In this document: positions 45,803 to 54,961 of the stretch, piece after piece | How the letters are laid out: each line of letters begins with the position of its first letter | Position numbering within the stretch: position 1 is the first letter of the stretch | Source of the DNA: Arenicellales bacterium | GTDB lineage: Bacteria; Pseudomonadota; Gammaproteobacteria; Arenicellales; JAJDZL01 | Assembly (NCBI GenBank): GCA_958295885.1 | Contig: OY282380.1 | Coordinates: forward strand, 1,922,001 to 1,986,000 | Direction: 5' to 3' | DNA: 64,000 nucleotides | Program-made: the position numbers and the translations under genes | Notes under the pieces: model-generated | Seen by the model: only the letters and a program-made list of their open reading frames with translations | Told to the model about the DNA's origin: nothing | The model's database searches: none

Positions 45803-47714
45803 TCAGGTCGGTGAGAATACTGCGGCGAAGGCTTCTTTACGATTCAGGTTGAAATGGCGCAGCGCCTGCAGCACTGACTCTAAGGAACTGTGATGAAAAA
45901 TCAGCGCCAGCGCAATATTGTTGCACATTGCACGATTGCTCGGACCATTGCTGGTACGGGTCAGGCAGGCGTCTTCAAGGAATGTACGGTCCCGAATGTG
46001 ATGGTTCAAGTTTTCAACACTCCAGTGTCCGCGGTTCCACTTGAGCAGTTGTTGCGCATCGGCTCGCTCTGCACCAACCGAAGTGATGCCAAACATAAGC
46101 TCTGTGCTCGCACTGTTCGCTTCTTTGATCACCTCGCGGTCGCGCTCAATGCGATAGGCCTGCCGCACCTGCTTAAAATCGAAACGCTTCGGATCGTCCA
46201 CCTCCAGCACCTCAATACGACGCTGTTCAATGCGTCCGTGCGCCTTGGTCAACTCCTCTTCCCAACGCCGCACCCGCTGACTGTACCACGGCATTGACTG
46301 CACCTTGTCCAACTGCAAAGATGTGTTGTCCTTGAGCGTCAGCATATAGTCTGCCTTGGAGGCTGTGAAAGTATTCTCATTTTCGTAGATTTCTGAATCA
46401 GAACAACTAATAATATCAATTAAATCAATGAGATAAATATTCATAATCCATTAATTCAAACTAATTTGGCAATACTTTCACAGTCTCCTTGGCATCTAAA
46501 ATAAAATCGACGCTCTCAAAAGTGCTGTGCAGCGCATCCAGTGTGATCACCCGTCCAGCGACATCAATCTCACTGAGCAACTGCCGGGTTGCGTCCAACT
46601 CTTGTCCATCCTTGTAGAAACTGCGGCTGGCTTTCGGAATCCCACTGCCATGCTCAACAAGCGTTACCGTCTCCTAGTGGCTGTCTCCATTTCGATTGGT
46701 GCCGCGAATCCGCTTTCCGTCCGCCGCAAGTGCCGACAACTGTTTGTTTCGACAACCAGAATAGCGATCCAACACGCCTTGCAACTGTTCCGATTCGGTG
46801 TGCTGAATGACCCGGTGCAACGTCGATTTTGACACCGGTTCATACAAGCCTGTTTTCGGATTGCGCCAACTACCAATCGCAGCCAACTCCTCCTGAGAAA
46901 GAGCCGCGGCAAACTGTGCTGCCGCCACCGGACCGTAAAATCCACTCAATTGTGCCAGAATGAGCGTTGAATAGGCACTCGCAAGCGTGTGCTTGCGCCC
47001 CTGTGCGCGACGAAAATCCCGTATCACCGAAAACTCAGCATTCAAACTGCGCAACGTCGGCAGCGATTGACCGCTTGTCTTGCCCTTTTTCTGCCAGCGC
47101 GACTCCAACTCACCTAGCTGACACAGCACTCGCCTGGCATCGCGACGCAAGCGCTTGGCCAACACCAGCTTGACTTCACCATGCGCCTTGGTATACTTGC
47201 CCCCTTTGCGCGAATAGCCGGCTGTTTTTCCCAGTGTCTGCCACCCAGCCGCGCGGTACATGATTCCACCATGTTGCTTGGGATTTACAAATGTCTCCGC
47301 CAACAGCAGACCGTGACCATAGGCCGCTTCCCAGTCATCACTGATTCGCTGACAGATCAATTTCAGCACATGCGAACCCAGATTCGGATATCGACCCGCC
47401 TCGTGCAGCATTGCAAAGCGAGTGTTATTCACAATCAAATGTAATCGACGCCACTGTTGCTCAGGTGCCCAGCCAATCCATTGTTCGCGCACAGCGGACT
47501 TAAATGAACCGGTCTGCCAGCCACTCAGACACACCCACCGCCCCTTATACTCAACGATGTATCGCAATCCGCGACCGGCAAAGCGCTTGAATCCAAGCTG
47601 ATGATGCTGACGCATCAGTCGGTCCCACTTCGGATATTCGCTGGTGCGGGCAAGACGAACCTTGACCTCGCCAGCTTCGATGGGTGGGTTATTCTTGCGG
47701 CCATGTTCGTTCAT
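45803..47714 (-). pseudogene. DUF4338-ISAs1 fusion transposase (copy B, inactive)
   Basis: From the ATG at 47714 the frame matches copy A residue for residue with a few substitutions through DUF4338 and the first DDE motif. It stops at a TAG (46674-46676) in SNRNGDSH-stop, where copy A has TAT. It then continues through the second Asp motif, is broken again by the MITE at 46360-46486, and resumes ADYMLTLKDN...VENLNHHIRD to the normal end at 45803. At the codon that is TAG in copy A, this copy has AAG. Thus each copy lacks the other's nonsense mutation. Confidence 0.9.
46360..46486. mobile_element. 127-bp MITE-like element inside ISAs1 copy B
   Basis: Present in copy B and absent at the same site in copy A. 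Terminal inverted repeats of 16 bp, AG(G/A)CTGTGAAAGTATT at each end, flanked by CCTTGG (46354-46359 and 46487-46492), a 6-bp duplication. The interior is AT-rich and encodes nothing by itself. Exact-length agreement of the two ISAs1 copies after excision supports the borders. The parent transposase was not identified. Confidence 0.85.
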
Positions 47715-47827
47715 GTCCGCATATATACTACATCGGAACGCAAATAGTCAGCTCTGCCGGCTATTTACTGGGATTGTTGGATATTTTGCACTGACTTGGT
47801 TAGCGTGGGAGTGTCCTGACCTGTCAA

Positions 47828-48050
47828 ATGACAAGAACCACAATTTCTAGCAGCGAGCCGGGGTATAACTCTTAGTCAGCTTGTCGCGGAATTGCTGGAG
47901 GAACTCGTTGCTATGAAGCAAACAAAAGAACGCGATAAGCCGTGGATGCTTGGATTCGGTGAACTAGCTGATCTCGCAAACGAAAACCGCCGCATTCTTG
48001 ACCTCATCAAAGACGAATTCGGAGTCATCGATGAGAGGGATAATAAATGA
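47828..48050 (+). pseudogene. VapB-type antitoxin, start region disrupted
   Basis: ATG at 47828 reads MTRTTISSSEPGYNS then a stop. A shifted frame continues LSQLVAELLEELVAMKQTKE, DKPWMLGFGELADLANENRR and ILDLIKDEFGVIDERDNK to a TGA overlapping the vapC start. This is a ribbon-helix-helix antitoxin with an internal deletion and frameshift in the DNA-binding part. ISAs1 copy B sits directly before the ATG, removing the native promoter. An internal ATG at 47913, preceded by GGAGGAA (47897-47903), could yield a 45-residue C-terminal peptide that keeps the toxin-binding part. Confidence 0.75.
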
Positions 48051-48427
48051 TTTTGGATACTAACGCTCTGTCGGCATGGGCAGAAGGTATCCCGGAAGTG
48101 AAAGATGCGCTGGACAATGCATCTCGCGTCGCAATTCCCAGTATTGTACTTGGAGAATACTATTTCGGCATTCGACAGTCCCGCTACCATGGTCGCTATA
48201 TGGATTGGTTGAATCGTGTTGCATCCAATATAGAAATCATTTCTGTTAGTCAGAAAACTGCAGGATTCTATGCACAAATTCGATTGGAAATAAAGCGAAT
48301 GGGTACTCGTATTCCATCCAATGATACGTGGATTGCTACTCTCGCGAAACTGTGTAAATCACCAATTTTAAGCAACGATACTCATTTTGATCGCGTCAGT
48401 GGACTTCGTATGATTTGTCAAGTCTAA
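48047..48427 (+). CDS. vapC: PIN-domain ribonuclease toxin VapC
   Basis: A 126-residue PIN nuclease with the acidic metal-binding residues in MILDTNALSAW (D4), VLGEYYFGI (E37), IPSNDTWIATLAK (D93) and LSNDTHFDRV (D111). The length and order are normal. Members cleave RNA, often tRNA or rRNA, and are held by a VapB partner. The gene overlaps the damaged antitoxin by 4 bp (ATGA). An intact toxin beside a broken antitoxin is unusual: expression may be lost, or a truncated antitoxin may still be made. Confidence 0.88.
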   Translation: MILDTNALSAWAEGIPEVKDALDNASRVAIPSIVLGEYYFGIRQSRYHGRYMDWLNRVASNIEIISVSQKTAGFYAQIRLEIKRMGTRIPSNDTWIATLAKLCKSPILSNDTHFDRVSGLRMICQV

Positions 48428-48473
48428 AATCAGTAAGAATGTCCGATCCAATTAATTGACTCCAGGCGGCCTC

Positions 48474-49145
48474 CTACAGACTGTGTGGGACTTGATATAA
48501 GGAATTGCTGCGAAGCATGGCGCAGACTACGTTGAGTAGACGATCCCCGACCGTTCGCAAGGCTTGTCCATGAGATTTTCCTTGCTGACGCAAGGCCTTA
48601 TATTTCTGTTTGCAGCGAGCATCGTGCAGACAGGCATTGGCGGCCCAGTGGTAAACCGCGTCTTGGAGCAGCTGATTGACTGCGCGTCGTTGGCACACCA
48701 GTAGTTTACGTCTGGAACGTTTGGTCACCGGTGCTACGCCACTGAGCGTGCGCAAAGTACTATAGTTTCTTTGTTTCAGCGACGGTTCTGCTTCTGAGAA
48801 CAGCACCGCCATGGTGTTGATGCCGAGTCCGGGCACCGACTGTAAGATTTCAACATCACTGTATTGAGCGTCGTTGGCGCTGGCATCGTCGTCTTTGATC
48901 TGCCGATCGCAGGTTTCAAGCAGCTGGAGCAGCGACCGGAACTGCTGCAGGGTCGGGGCATCAATGCGACGAATGCGCTGCTGCTTGAGTAATTTTTTCA
49001 AAGTGCCCAGCTGCAGACGACGCGCCTGGTCGGGGGTTGGAGCTTTGAGCAGAAGCTGCAGGAACCACTTTTGTGAGATATCTTTGACGGCTTCTGGGAC
49101 GGCTGGGAAATAGGACCAGGCTCGATGCGTTACCTTGCAGCACAT
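48474..49145 (-). pseudogene. IS110-family transposase, C-terminal part
   Basis: Minus-strand frame with QKWFLQLLLKAPTPDQARRL, then VEILQSVPGLGINTMAVLFS, LRTLSGVAPVTKRSRRKLLV, LLQDAVYHWAANACLHDARC and GQALRTVGDRLLNVVCAMLR. This is the complete C-terminal two-thirds of an IS110 transposase (the helix-hairpin-helix and transposase_20 domain with its Ser in SGVAPVTKRS). The RuvC-like N-terminal third is missing. It is a different lineage from the 2.2-8.0 kb IS110: the matching helices differ considerably. Confidence 0.85.
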
Positions 49146-49230
49146 GACTCAAGCTGTCGAAGAGTGGCAGGCCTGATCGGCCGCCAGCCACGCTGCCTCG
49201 ATTTTGAATCCGACAATTTTGTTGGAACAA

Positions 49231-49310
49231 TGTGACTCATTGAATAATTTCGTTCCGATTTAATTTGAATAAGCCGTTTCAACTTAATCTGGAATTCAAC
49301 ACCAGTCGAT
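49231..49310. repeat. Degenerate ~70-bp repeat, copy 2 (partner 8290-8362)
   Basis: Contains ATTGAATAATTTCGTTCC then GATTTAA and, 30 bases later, CAACACC, matching the first copy with substitutions. Lies 85 bp outside the truncated IS110 frame. Confidence 0.6.
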
Positions 49311-49628
49311 GCCGACATAACAGTTGGGTTGAAGTTGCATGGTTAAGTTCCTCGGGGATGGGATTGAGTTATACTTAAAAACGGTTGAGGCACAGACACA
49401 CAACGCCACAGAGCCTGTACTAGGGGTGCAGGAACGCTGACTTCGTATAGGTGATCATTGGGCGTTAACCCATCTAGGCGCAAAATCCACTGCAGGTGTA
49501 CAAAGACACTGGCAAGCACGGGGCTGCTCTAGATGGGGTGCCAAATTCGTTTGACAATGGCGATCATGCGCAAGTTCGTACCATCCCATATTCATCTTGT
49601 GCATCATCGCTGTGTCGAGAGAATCGTT

Positions 49629-49666
49629 TTCGCACAAAGTGGGATTTAAATCCCACTTTGTGCGAA
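49629..49666. repeat. 38-bp perfect palindrome
   Basis: A perfect inverted repeat without spacer, centred on ATTTAAAT between 49647 and 49648; arms begin TTCGCACAAAGTGGGATTT. It lies between decayed IS segments and 90 bp upstream of the IS1595 C-terminal piece. It could be two IS ends joined head to head, a cruciform site or a strong hairpin; no T-tract follows directly. Confidence 0.85.
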
Positions 49667-49730
49667 GTATTGCAGTAATTGATCTTTCATCATAAAACAT
49701 GACAGAACGTATTCAAATTGGTTGTCAGTT

Positions 49731-50179
49731 AATGGTACAGGCAAGCACGGACTCGGTGCGGAAGGCAATACGCCGATCCTAGCTGCACTCGAACGTCGCG
49801 GCGACGGTGCGGTTTTCTTGGCAGTGGAAGTTGTCGAACGGGTCGATCATCAACATGTTGAACAGTTTACGCAGTGTCTTCAGCCACCTCTGAGGTTCGT
49901 AGCGATGCCTTTGCAGCTTTGAACATCGTGTCTGAACACTGTCAGCAGGAGGTTCGAGTGATTCCACCGAAACTAGCCGGTCAGTGGCTGCCGATGATTC
50001 ACATCGTCGTCGCCTATCTCAAACGTTTCCTGCTGGGAACCTTTCATGGGGTCAGCCGCGAATACTTACACGAGTGCATTTACGAATTTGTGTATCGCTT
50101 CAATCGTCGCTTATGGCGAGACCAACTGCCACAACGGCTGTTACATGCGGCCGCCAATCACCATCCGATTTCCCTATGA
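49731..50179 (+). pseudogene. IS1595-family transposase, C-terminal half
   Basis: Two frames in succession: GTGKHGLGAEGNTPILAALE, RRGDGAVFLAVEVVERVDHQ (to about 49890), then after a frame slip VRSDAFAALNIVSEHCQQEV, AGQWLPMIHIVVAYLKRFLL and GTFHGVSREYLHECIYEFVY-RFNRR, ending near PQRLLHAAANHHPISL. These are the second and third catalytic blocks of ISXO2-like IS1595 transposases. The N-terminal zinc ribbon and first Asp are missing. Frameshifted and truncated, so dead. Confidence 0.8.
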
Positions 50180-50281
50180 AACAGGCTGAAACAAGTTGAG
50201 AGGCATATTTGAAAATTATGGAGAAAAAAACAATTCACTACTTACTTCATCGATTAATTCTACGATGAAAACTAAGATCAA

Positions 50282-51337
50282 ATGATGAAGGACGAATTTA
50301 AGATTTGGGAAATTGACTTGGAGTCGAAGCAGTCAGTGCTGCTGAAACAGCATGAAAAACTGGAACAGGAGAAATTGCTGGAGGATTTGCTGGTCCAAAA
50401 TCCAACCTTACTTATGGAAGGATTAAGGTTGGTGGGGCGTCAGATTTCAACTGACAGCGGGGTCCTCGACTTGCTTGGTGTTGATGCGAATGGCAATTTA
50501 GTTGTCTTCGAATTAAAACGAGAGAGACTCGCGCGCGATGCTGTAGCGCAAATCATTGATTATTGGTCATATCTCGATACCCTATCCGAATCCGATCTTA
50601 AGGAATTAATCGAACATCAATCGGGTAATCTAAGCATTGAAAAAATTGATTTGAAACCGATTAAGATGGCACTAGTAGGACTTGGTGTTGACCCGGTAGC
50701 GCACCGCATGGTTCAGTCTCTTTCGGAAAGGGGAGTAGAGATATCTCTATTGACATTTCACGGATATGAGCATGGTGACAAGTTATTACTGGGCAGACAA
50801 GCTGAAATAAATTTAAAATCCCACGATGAGAGTTCGCTTCCTTGGAAAGAAGGGCAAAAAGGACTTCGCCAAAATCACGAACTTAAGGCCGTTGAACTGA
50901 AGGTGGAAGGTCTCTGGCAGGACGCAATCAAATCTCTAGACTTCGCCAAGTCCAAACGATTCACTAAAAGCGGTATCACTTGGGAGAACAACAAAATATC
51001 GATCTCGAATGAAAATCATTTAAGTTTGCAATCAGTAAATTTTGAGGGATACGGCGAGATTCGCGTCACATTTTTTCCCAATGCTGTTCATCTCTATACT
51101 CAAAAATTTCAAGATAGGGATGCGATGGAAGCGAAAATTCCATTCAAGAAACGGCCGCCCTCTAATGCAACGCCGACGGACCTAGTTTTCGACGAATGGT
51201 ATTGCGTTCTGAATGAAGAAAAATGGAGCAAGTTCAAGGACGAACTCATCAAAATTGCAAAAGCAGTAGATAGTGAATGGAAGAAGTTAGAGCAGAAACA
51301 GGCAAGTGAAATTGAGGAATCGAACGCTGCTTCTTAA
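50282..51337 (+). CDS. NucS/DUF91-like PD-(D/E)xK endonuclease
   Basis: A 351-residue protein. Residues 30-100 carry a NucS-type nuclease core: EDLLVQNPTLLMEGLRLVGR, then GVLDLLGVDANGNLVVFELK (D63, E77, K79) and ARDAVAQIIDYWSYLDTLS. NucS enzymes cut mismatched or branched DNA in actinobacteria and archaea; in proteobacteria such stand-alone DUF91 proteins are of unknown role, perhaps defence. The C-terminal 200 residues (SLPWKEGQKGLRQNHELKAV and on) are not recognised. Start at ATGATG 50282; an AT-rich 100-bp leader separates it from IS debris. Looks intact. Confidence 0.78.
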   Translation: MMKDEFKIWEIDLESKQSVLLKQHEKLEQEKLLEDLLVQNPTLLMEGLRLVGRQISTDSGVLDLLGVDANGNLVVFELKRERLARDAVAQIIDYWSYLDTLSESDLKELIEHQSGNLSIEKIDLKPIKMALVGLGVDPVAHRMVQSLSERGVEISLLTFHGYEHGDKLLLGRQAEINLKSHDESSLPWKEGQKGLRQNHELKAVELKVEGLWQDAIKSLDFAKSKRFTKSGITWENNKISISNENHLSLQSVNFEGYGEIRVTFFPNAVHLYTQKFQDRDAMEAKIPFKKRPPSNATPTDLVFDEWYCVLNEEKWSKFKDELIKIAKAVDSEWKKLEQKQASEIEESNAAS

Positions 51338-51987
51338 GTAGTAGGGCTTAGCTCCGCATCTTAGCTGTGATTTTCAGAAAACGTTTAAATTATTGTTTAT
51401 ATTTAAATAACACCTGATTATCTCGAACGAATATCCATTGCTTTTATATCATTGAAGGGAAAATTAGGTTAATTGGGCAGATTTTCGAGGAATTTGAGCG
51501 AAGGAAGAAGGCGAAAACCTGCAAATGTAGATCGCCGAAAGTGCCATCGGCGGCACCTTCATGGATCGGAAGTCAAGCGCAACATGAAGCGGTTGTGTTA
51601 TTTAGTGCCGCCGGTAGCGGTGGTCTAGGGATGGTTGTCCCAAATCGGTGAATTCAGAACCAAAAAGACTGAATTTTGTCCGAAAGCGGCGAATGATTCC
51701 GATTTTGTTAGAATTGGCGAGAATGGGGTGAGAAACTTCCTATAAATTTTCATGCGGCGCTCAATAGTCGTGAGGTCGTGAGGATACAGGGTTGATAGAG
51801 ATGTCCATAAGTTTTTGAGCGAACTGAGTAACAACCGAAGGCTGAGCGCGTTCAAGCGCATGGTCGCGTCGATTTTACGCAAATTGATGTAGTGGATTCC
51901 TCAAATTTTGCATGGGAAATTTCTGTCGTTGTCTAAAAACGTAAAACTCGGTGGAGTTCCTACAATTCATTACAAATTCGTTAGAAA
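51338..51987. other. Long intergenic region after the NucS-like gene
   Basis: 650 bp, AT-rich at both ends, with no supported gene. The 85-codon minus-strand frame at 51625-51882 has no recognised similarity. There are short GC-rich inverted segments near 51545-51565 (GCCATCGGCGGCACC) and a related one near 51606, too imperfect to call as terminators. Confidence 0.4.
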
Positions 51988-52794
51988 TTAGATTACGCGT
52001 AAGCTGCCAACAAATTTTCGAATTGAGCGCAAAGTTTGTTCAGGTTTCTCAAATTGCGGAGCATGGCCGCAGTTCTCTAATACCTCGGAACTATATTTGG
52101 ATGAAATTCGAAGTTCAATTTCTTTCAGTTGAGCGGCAGTTCCATACTCGTCATTTTTTCCTTGTATGGCCAGGACGGGCACATTGATTCCGTCAATTGC
52201 ACTGCTGATGTTCCAGCTCTTGAAATCAGGATGCATCCAGCTGTCGTGCCAACCCCAGAACGTATGATCAGAATTTCGATGATATTTTGCGAGTTTCTGC
52301 TTCAATGAAGTGCTGCAGTAACTGACTTTGGCCTCGGCAATTGCTTTCAATCCCATTTTTTCGGCAAAGAAATGAGGTGCGATAACAATTACGCCTGCCA
52401 CTTGAGGGTCTTTCACAGACCCAGCGTAAATGGAGGCGATAGAAGCACCATCCGAGTGACCTAGCAAAATTCCTCTATTGATGGAAATGCGGTTCAGCAC
52501 TTTCGGTAAAACTTCCAAGGCTTCGAGAGTCATGTAATTTGACGGCCGTGGAAGGTCCGCAGGGTCAGATTGGCCATATCCGCTGCGGGAATAAGCGAAC
52601 ACTCCACATTGAGTTTCAGCAACAAGGCGTTTGGGAAAATCCTTCCACAGAGCAACACAACCCAAGCCCTCGTGGAGCAATACGAATGTAGGCGCTGAAC
52701 GAGGACTTGGACCGAAGCAGGCATACTCAAGCGCTTTGCCATTGACGCGTATCTTTCCGGTAGCTTCGGAATACCAGTTAATTTGAGATGTCAC
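51988..52794 (-). CDS. Alpha/beta-fold hydrolase
   Basis: A 268-residue hydrolase with a complete triad: nucleophile S114 in LLGHSDGASIA, D215 in IQGKNDEYG and H244 in NCGHAPQFEKP; oxyanion region HEGLGCVALWKDFP. No signal peptide. It starts at GTG 52794. Substrate unknown; many such enzymes in this subfamily cleave esters or C-C bonds of aromatic ring-fission products, and the adjacent CoA-ligase relic (benzoate-CoA ligase type) would suit an aromatic pathway, but this is inference. Confidence 0.88.
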   Translation of the reverse strand: MTSQINWYSEATGKIRVNGKALEYACFGPSPRSAPTFVLLHEGLGCVALWKDFPKRLVAETQCGVFAYSRSGYGQSDPADLPRPSNYMTLEALEVLPKVLNRISINRGILLGHSDGASIASIYAGSVKDPQVAGVIVIAPHFFAEKMGLKAIAEAKVSYCSTSLKQKLAKYHRNSDHTFWGWHDSWMHPDFKSWNISSAIDGINVPVLAIQGKNDEYGTAAQLKEIELRISSKYSSEVLENCGHAPQFEKPEQTLRSIRKFVGSLRVI

Positions 52795-52799
52795 GATCT

Positions 52800-53252
52800 C
52801 TCAACTTGAAGCGCTGAATTTTCCAGCAGTGGTTTTGAGCAATTCACTGACGAATTTCGTCCAACTAGGATTCTGCCATTTGTCAAGGCGTTTTACGATG
52901 AAATTTTTGATTGAAACTTCCAACTCGGCAACATTTTAACTGTGCTGAAGTACGATGAAGGCTGTCAGTTTCAGTAAACTTTCTCATCCTGCCCGGCAAC
53001 AACAGCGGCTTCTAGGCTGGCAGAATGAGCGATCAGCGTCTGCTCTGGCTCAAACGGAGAAGCCGACATACATGATGCTTTGAAGATATCATCCGTTCGC
53101 CCGCAGCAAATGTATCTTCCATCTCCCCTGATCTGATACTTGTCTCCGGTTCTCGTCCATTCCCTCTCGAAAGTCTTTCTGCTCATTTCTCTTTGATTCA
53201 AGCAGCCGTCTGCAGTGGACTCTGCGCGGATTAGCAATTCAGCAACCACTTC
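52800..53252 (-). pseudogene. Benzoate-CoA-ligase-type acyl-CoA synthetase, C-terminal relic
   Basis: Minus strand from 53249: LLIRAESTADGCLNQREMSR, KTFEREWTRTGDKYQIRGDG, RYICCGRTDDIFKASC and SPFEPEQTLIAHSASLEAAV match the A8 region of AMP-forming ligases of the benzoate-CoA ligase family (TGDKY, GRxDDMFKVSG). After a stop, a shifted frame gives KWQNPSWTKFVSELLKTTAG, corresponding to the C-terminal YPRWIEFVDELPKTATGK with the catalytic Lys. Only the last about 150 residues of a 520-residue enzyme remain, broken by a frameshift. Confidence 0.82.
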
Positions 53253-53363
53253 CAGAGAACAATGTCCTCACCCGATTCGTCTACACGACGGACCTTATAT
53301 ACCGGTACAGAGGTGCCTGACATTCCGAGGAATGTGTCATTTGTCTTATTCGTTGATTCGGTC

Positions 53364-54914
53364 TCATTCGTTGAGAACCGCATTTTCATTTCCGCTTTCT
53401 ATTTCTTTCTTTCGACGAGTGATAAACGCGTTGAGCTCTTCCAGAATTTCTGGATCGATCTTAGGTTTGACGTAGCGTCGAAGCAGAGATTTCCAGATCG
53501 TATTTGCTCTTTGGAAAGTGTGCTGCGCACCATCCGCGTTCCATGTCTCGAAGTTGCGCCAGTCCGAAAGCAGAGGTGTGTAGAAGATGTCTCGGTAGCG
53601 CTGCATCGTATGTGGTGACCCGAAAAAGTGTCCTCCCGGTGGAATATCTGCAATTGCCTCAACGGCAAGTGTGTCTTCATTGACGGGAATTGGTTCAAGC
53701 GATTTGATCATGATCTGCAGGATTTCAGCATCGATGATCAGTTTCTCGAACGACGCGACAAGGCCGCCTTCCAGCCAGCCCCCTCCATGCAGAAGCAGGT
53801 TGGCGTGTGCCAAGGATGCGGCCCAGACTGACATGCAACTTTCGTACGCTGACTGCCCGTCCGGCGCGTTTGAAGCGTTTGTGTTGCTGGAACGATAAGG
53901 CAGTCGGTATCTTCTCGCGAGCTGTCCGCTCGCCAACGTCGTTCGAACATATTCGGGCGTGCCGAATGCCGGGGAGCCGGACTTCATGTCAACGTTGCTC
54001 GAAAAACTGCCGTAAATCACGGGAGCGCCCGGTCGGACAATCTGCGTCAGCGCAATGCAGGCCAGCGCTTCAGCATTCTGCTGCACCAGTGACCCCGCCA
54101 TCGTTGTAGGTGCCATCGCCCCCAGCAATGTGAAGGGTGTCACCAAAACCGGTTGGCCAAACCGAGAAAATTCGATCAGGGCGTCGGACATTGCCTGATC
54201 GACCTGACGCGGTGAATTTACATTGATATTGCCGATGGTGGAGGGCTGACGGGTGAATTCACAGGAATCCAGCTGATGCACGATCTTGAGAATTTCAATG
54301 CCATCTCTAGCGCGATAGGCGCCTAGCATGCTCGTCATCCAGATTCGGTCATGATGACAGATGGCTGCTTTATATTTGTCAAGATGACGGGATTCTGCCG
54401 GCAGGTCCTGAGGCTCAAAGGGTGATGCACCACAAACGTGAAATATTTCAAGCTGACTGGCTAACTTATAGAAGTTTTCCAGGTCCTTCAATGTTCCGGC
54501 TCTTCTTCCTCTATCAAGATCAGAGATGAAGGAAGGACCGCCTACTGTGGCAAAATTCAGAATGTTTTCGCCAAATTCAGCCGAACGACGCGGGTTTCTC
54601 GCGGCAACCGTAAACTTCGATGGCGGTAGAGCGATCAATTCTTCAACCAATTGCGGATCAAAACGCACCATTTGGGAGCGATGATCGGTTGCAGCCCCTG
54701 CGTCGCTAAAGAATTTCCTCGCGGTTGTACTCAAAAATTTAATTCCCGAATCACGTAAAACAGCCAAAGAGGCGCGGTGAATGGCTTCGATTTGATCGTT
54801 CGAGAGGATATTGAAAGGCGGGTAGGGGTTTACCACCTTACGCCATTTCAGAGTATGGATGGCGTCCGTTTTACGTCTTGGCTGGCTGCGTCTTCTACGT
54901 GGATTTTCTGCCAT
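53364..54914 (-). CDS. MttB-superfamily (trimethylamine/betaine) methyltransferase homologue
   Basis: A 516-residue TIM-barrel methyltransferase of the MttB family, which transfers methyl from quaternary or tertiary amines to a corrinoid protein. Seen: IHRASLAVLRDSGIKFLSTT, FATVGGPSFISDLDRGRRAG, RQPSTIGNINVNSPRQVDQA, and LVTPFTLLGAMAPTTMAGSL. There is no in-frame TAG, so it is the non-pyrrolysine type, of which MtgB and others act on glycine betaine or related compounds. No corrinoid protein gene is adjacent. N-terminal RRRRSQPRRK is a short basic tail. It is followed by a PLP enzyme gene on the same strand upstream. Confidence 0.9.
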   Translation of the reverse strand: MAENPRRRRSQPRRKTDAIHTLKWRKVVNPYPPFNILSNDQIEAIHRASLAVLRDSGIKFLSTTARKFFSDAGAATDHRSQMVRFDPQLVEELIALPPSKFTVAARNPRRSAEFGENILNFATVGGPSFISDLDRGRRAGTLKDLENFYKLASQLEIFHVCGASPFEPQDLPAESRHLDKYKAAICHHDRIWMTSMLGAYRARDGIEILKIVHQLDSCEFTRQPSTIGNINVNSPRQVDQAMSDALIEFSRFGQPVLVTPFTLLGAMAPTTMAGSLVQQNAEALACIALTQIVRPGAPVIYGSFSSNVDMKSGSPAFGTPEYVRTTLASGQLARRYRLPYRSSNTNASNAPDGQSAYESCMSVWAASLAHANLLLHGGGWLEGGLVASFEKLIIDAEILQIMIKSLEPIPVNEDTLAVEAIADIPPGGHFFGSPHTMQRYRDIFYTPLLSDWRNFETWNADGAQHTFQRANTIWKSLLRRYVKPKIDPEILEELNAFITRRKKEIESGNENAVLNE

Positions 54915-54961
54915 CGAAACAAACTAGCGGTCAGAATGTGGGAAATTTTCTTTACGCCATG

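Larger units (their letters stand above)
45572..47818 (-). mobile_element. ISAs1-type insertion sequence, copy B (with internal MITE)
   Basis: Same element as copy A, opposite orientation. The ends CAGGTGTTTCCCATGCTAT (left) and, read inward from the right, CAGGACACTCCCACGCTAA match. Flanks ACCTGCCAAA (45562-45571) and ACCTGTCAAA (47819-47828) are a 10-bp duplication with one later substitution. Length 2,247 bp; minus the 127-bp MITE and its 6-bp duplication this is 2,114 bp, identical in length to copy A. The insertion struck the start codon of a vapB gene: the ATG's A is the last base of the duplication. Confidence 0.92.
49146..49730. other. Remnant-rich non-coding stretch
   Basis: No intact gene. 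Contents: the degenerate repeat at 49231-49310; a scrap at 49490-49550 (VYKDTGKHGAALDG) that may be from an IS1595 transposase; and the 38-bp perfect palindrome at 49629-49666. Confidence 0.5.

Noticed and set aside
53364..54914. Pyrrolysine-containing trimethylamine methyltransferase
   Set aside because: The frame has no internal TAG, so it is the non-pyrrolysine MttB homologue type and trimethylamine cannot be assumed as substrate.
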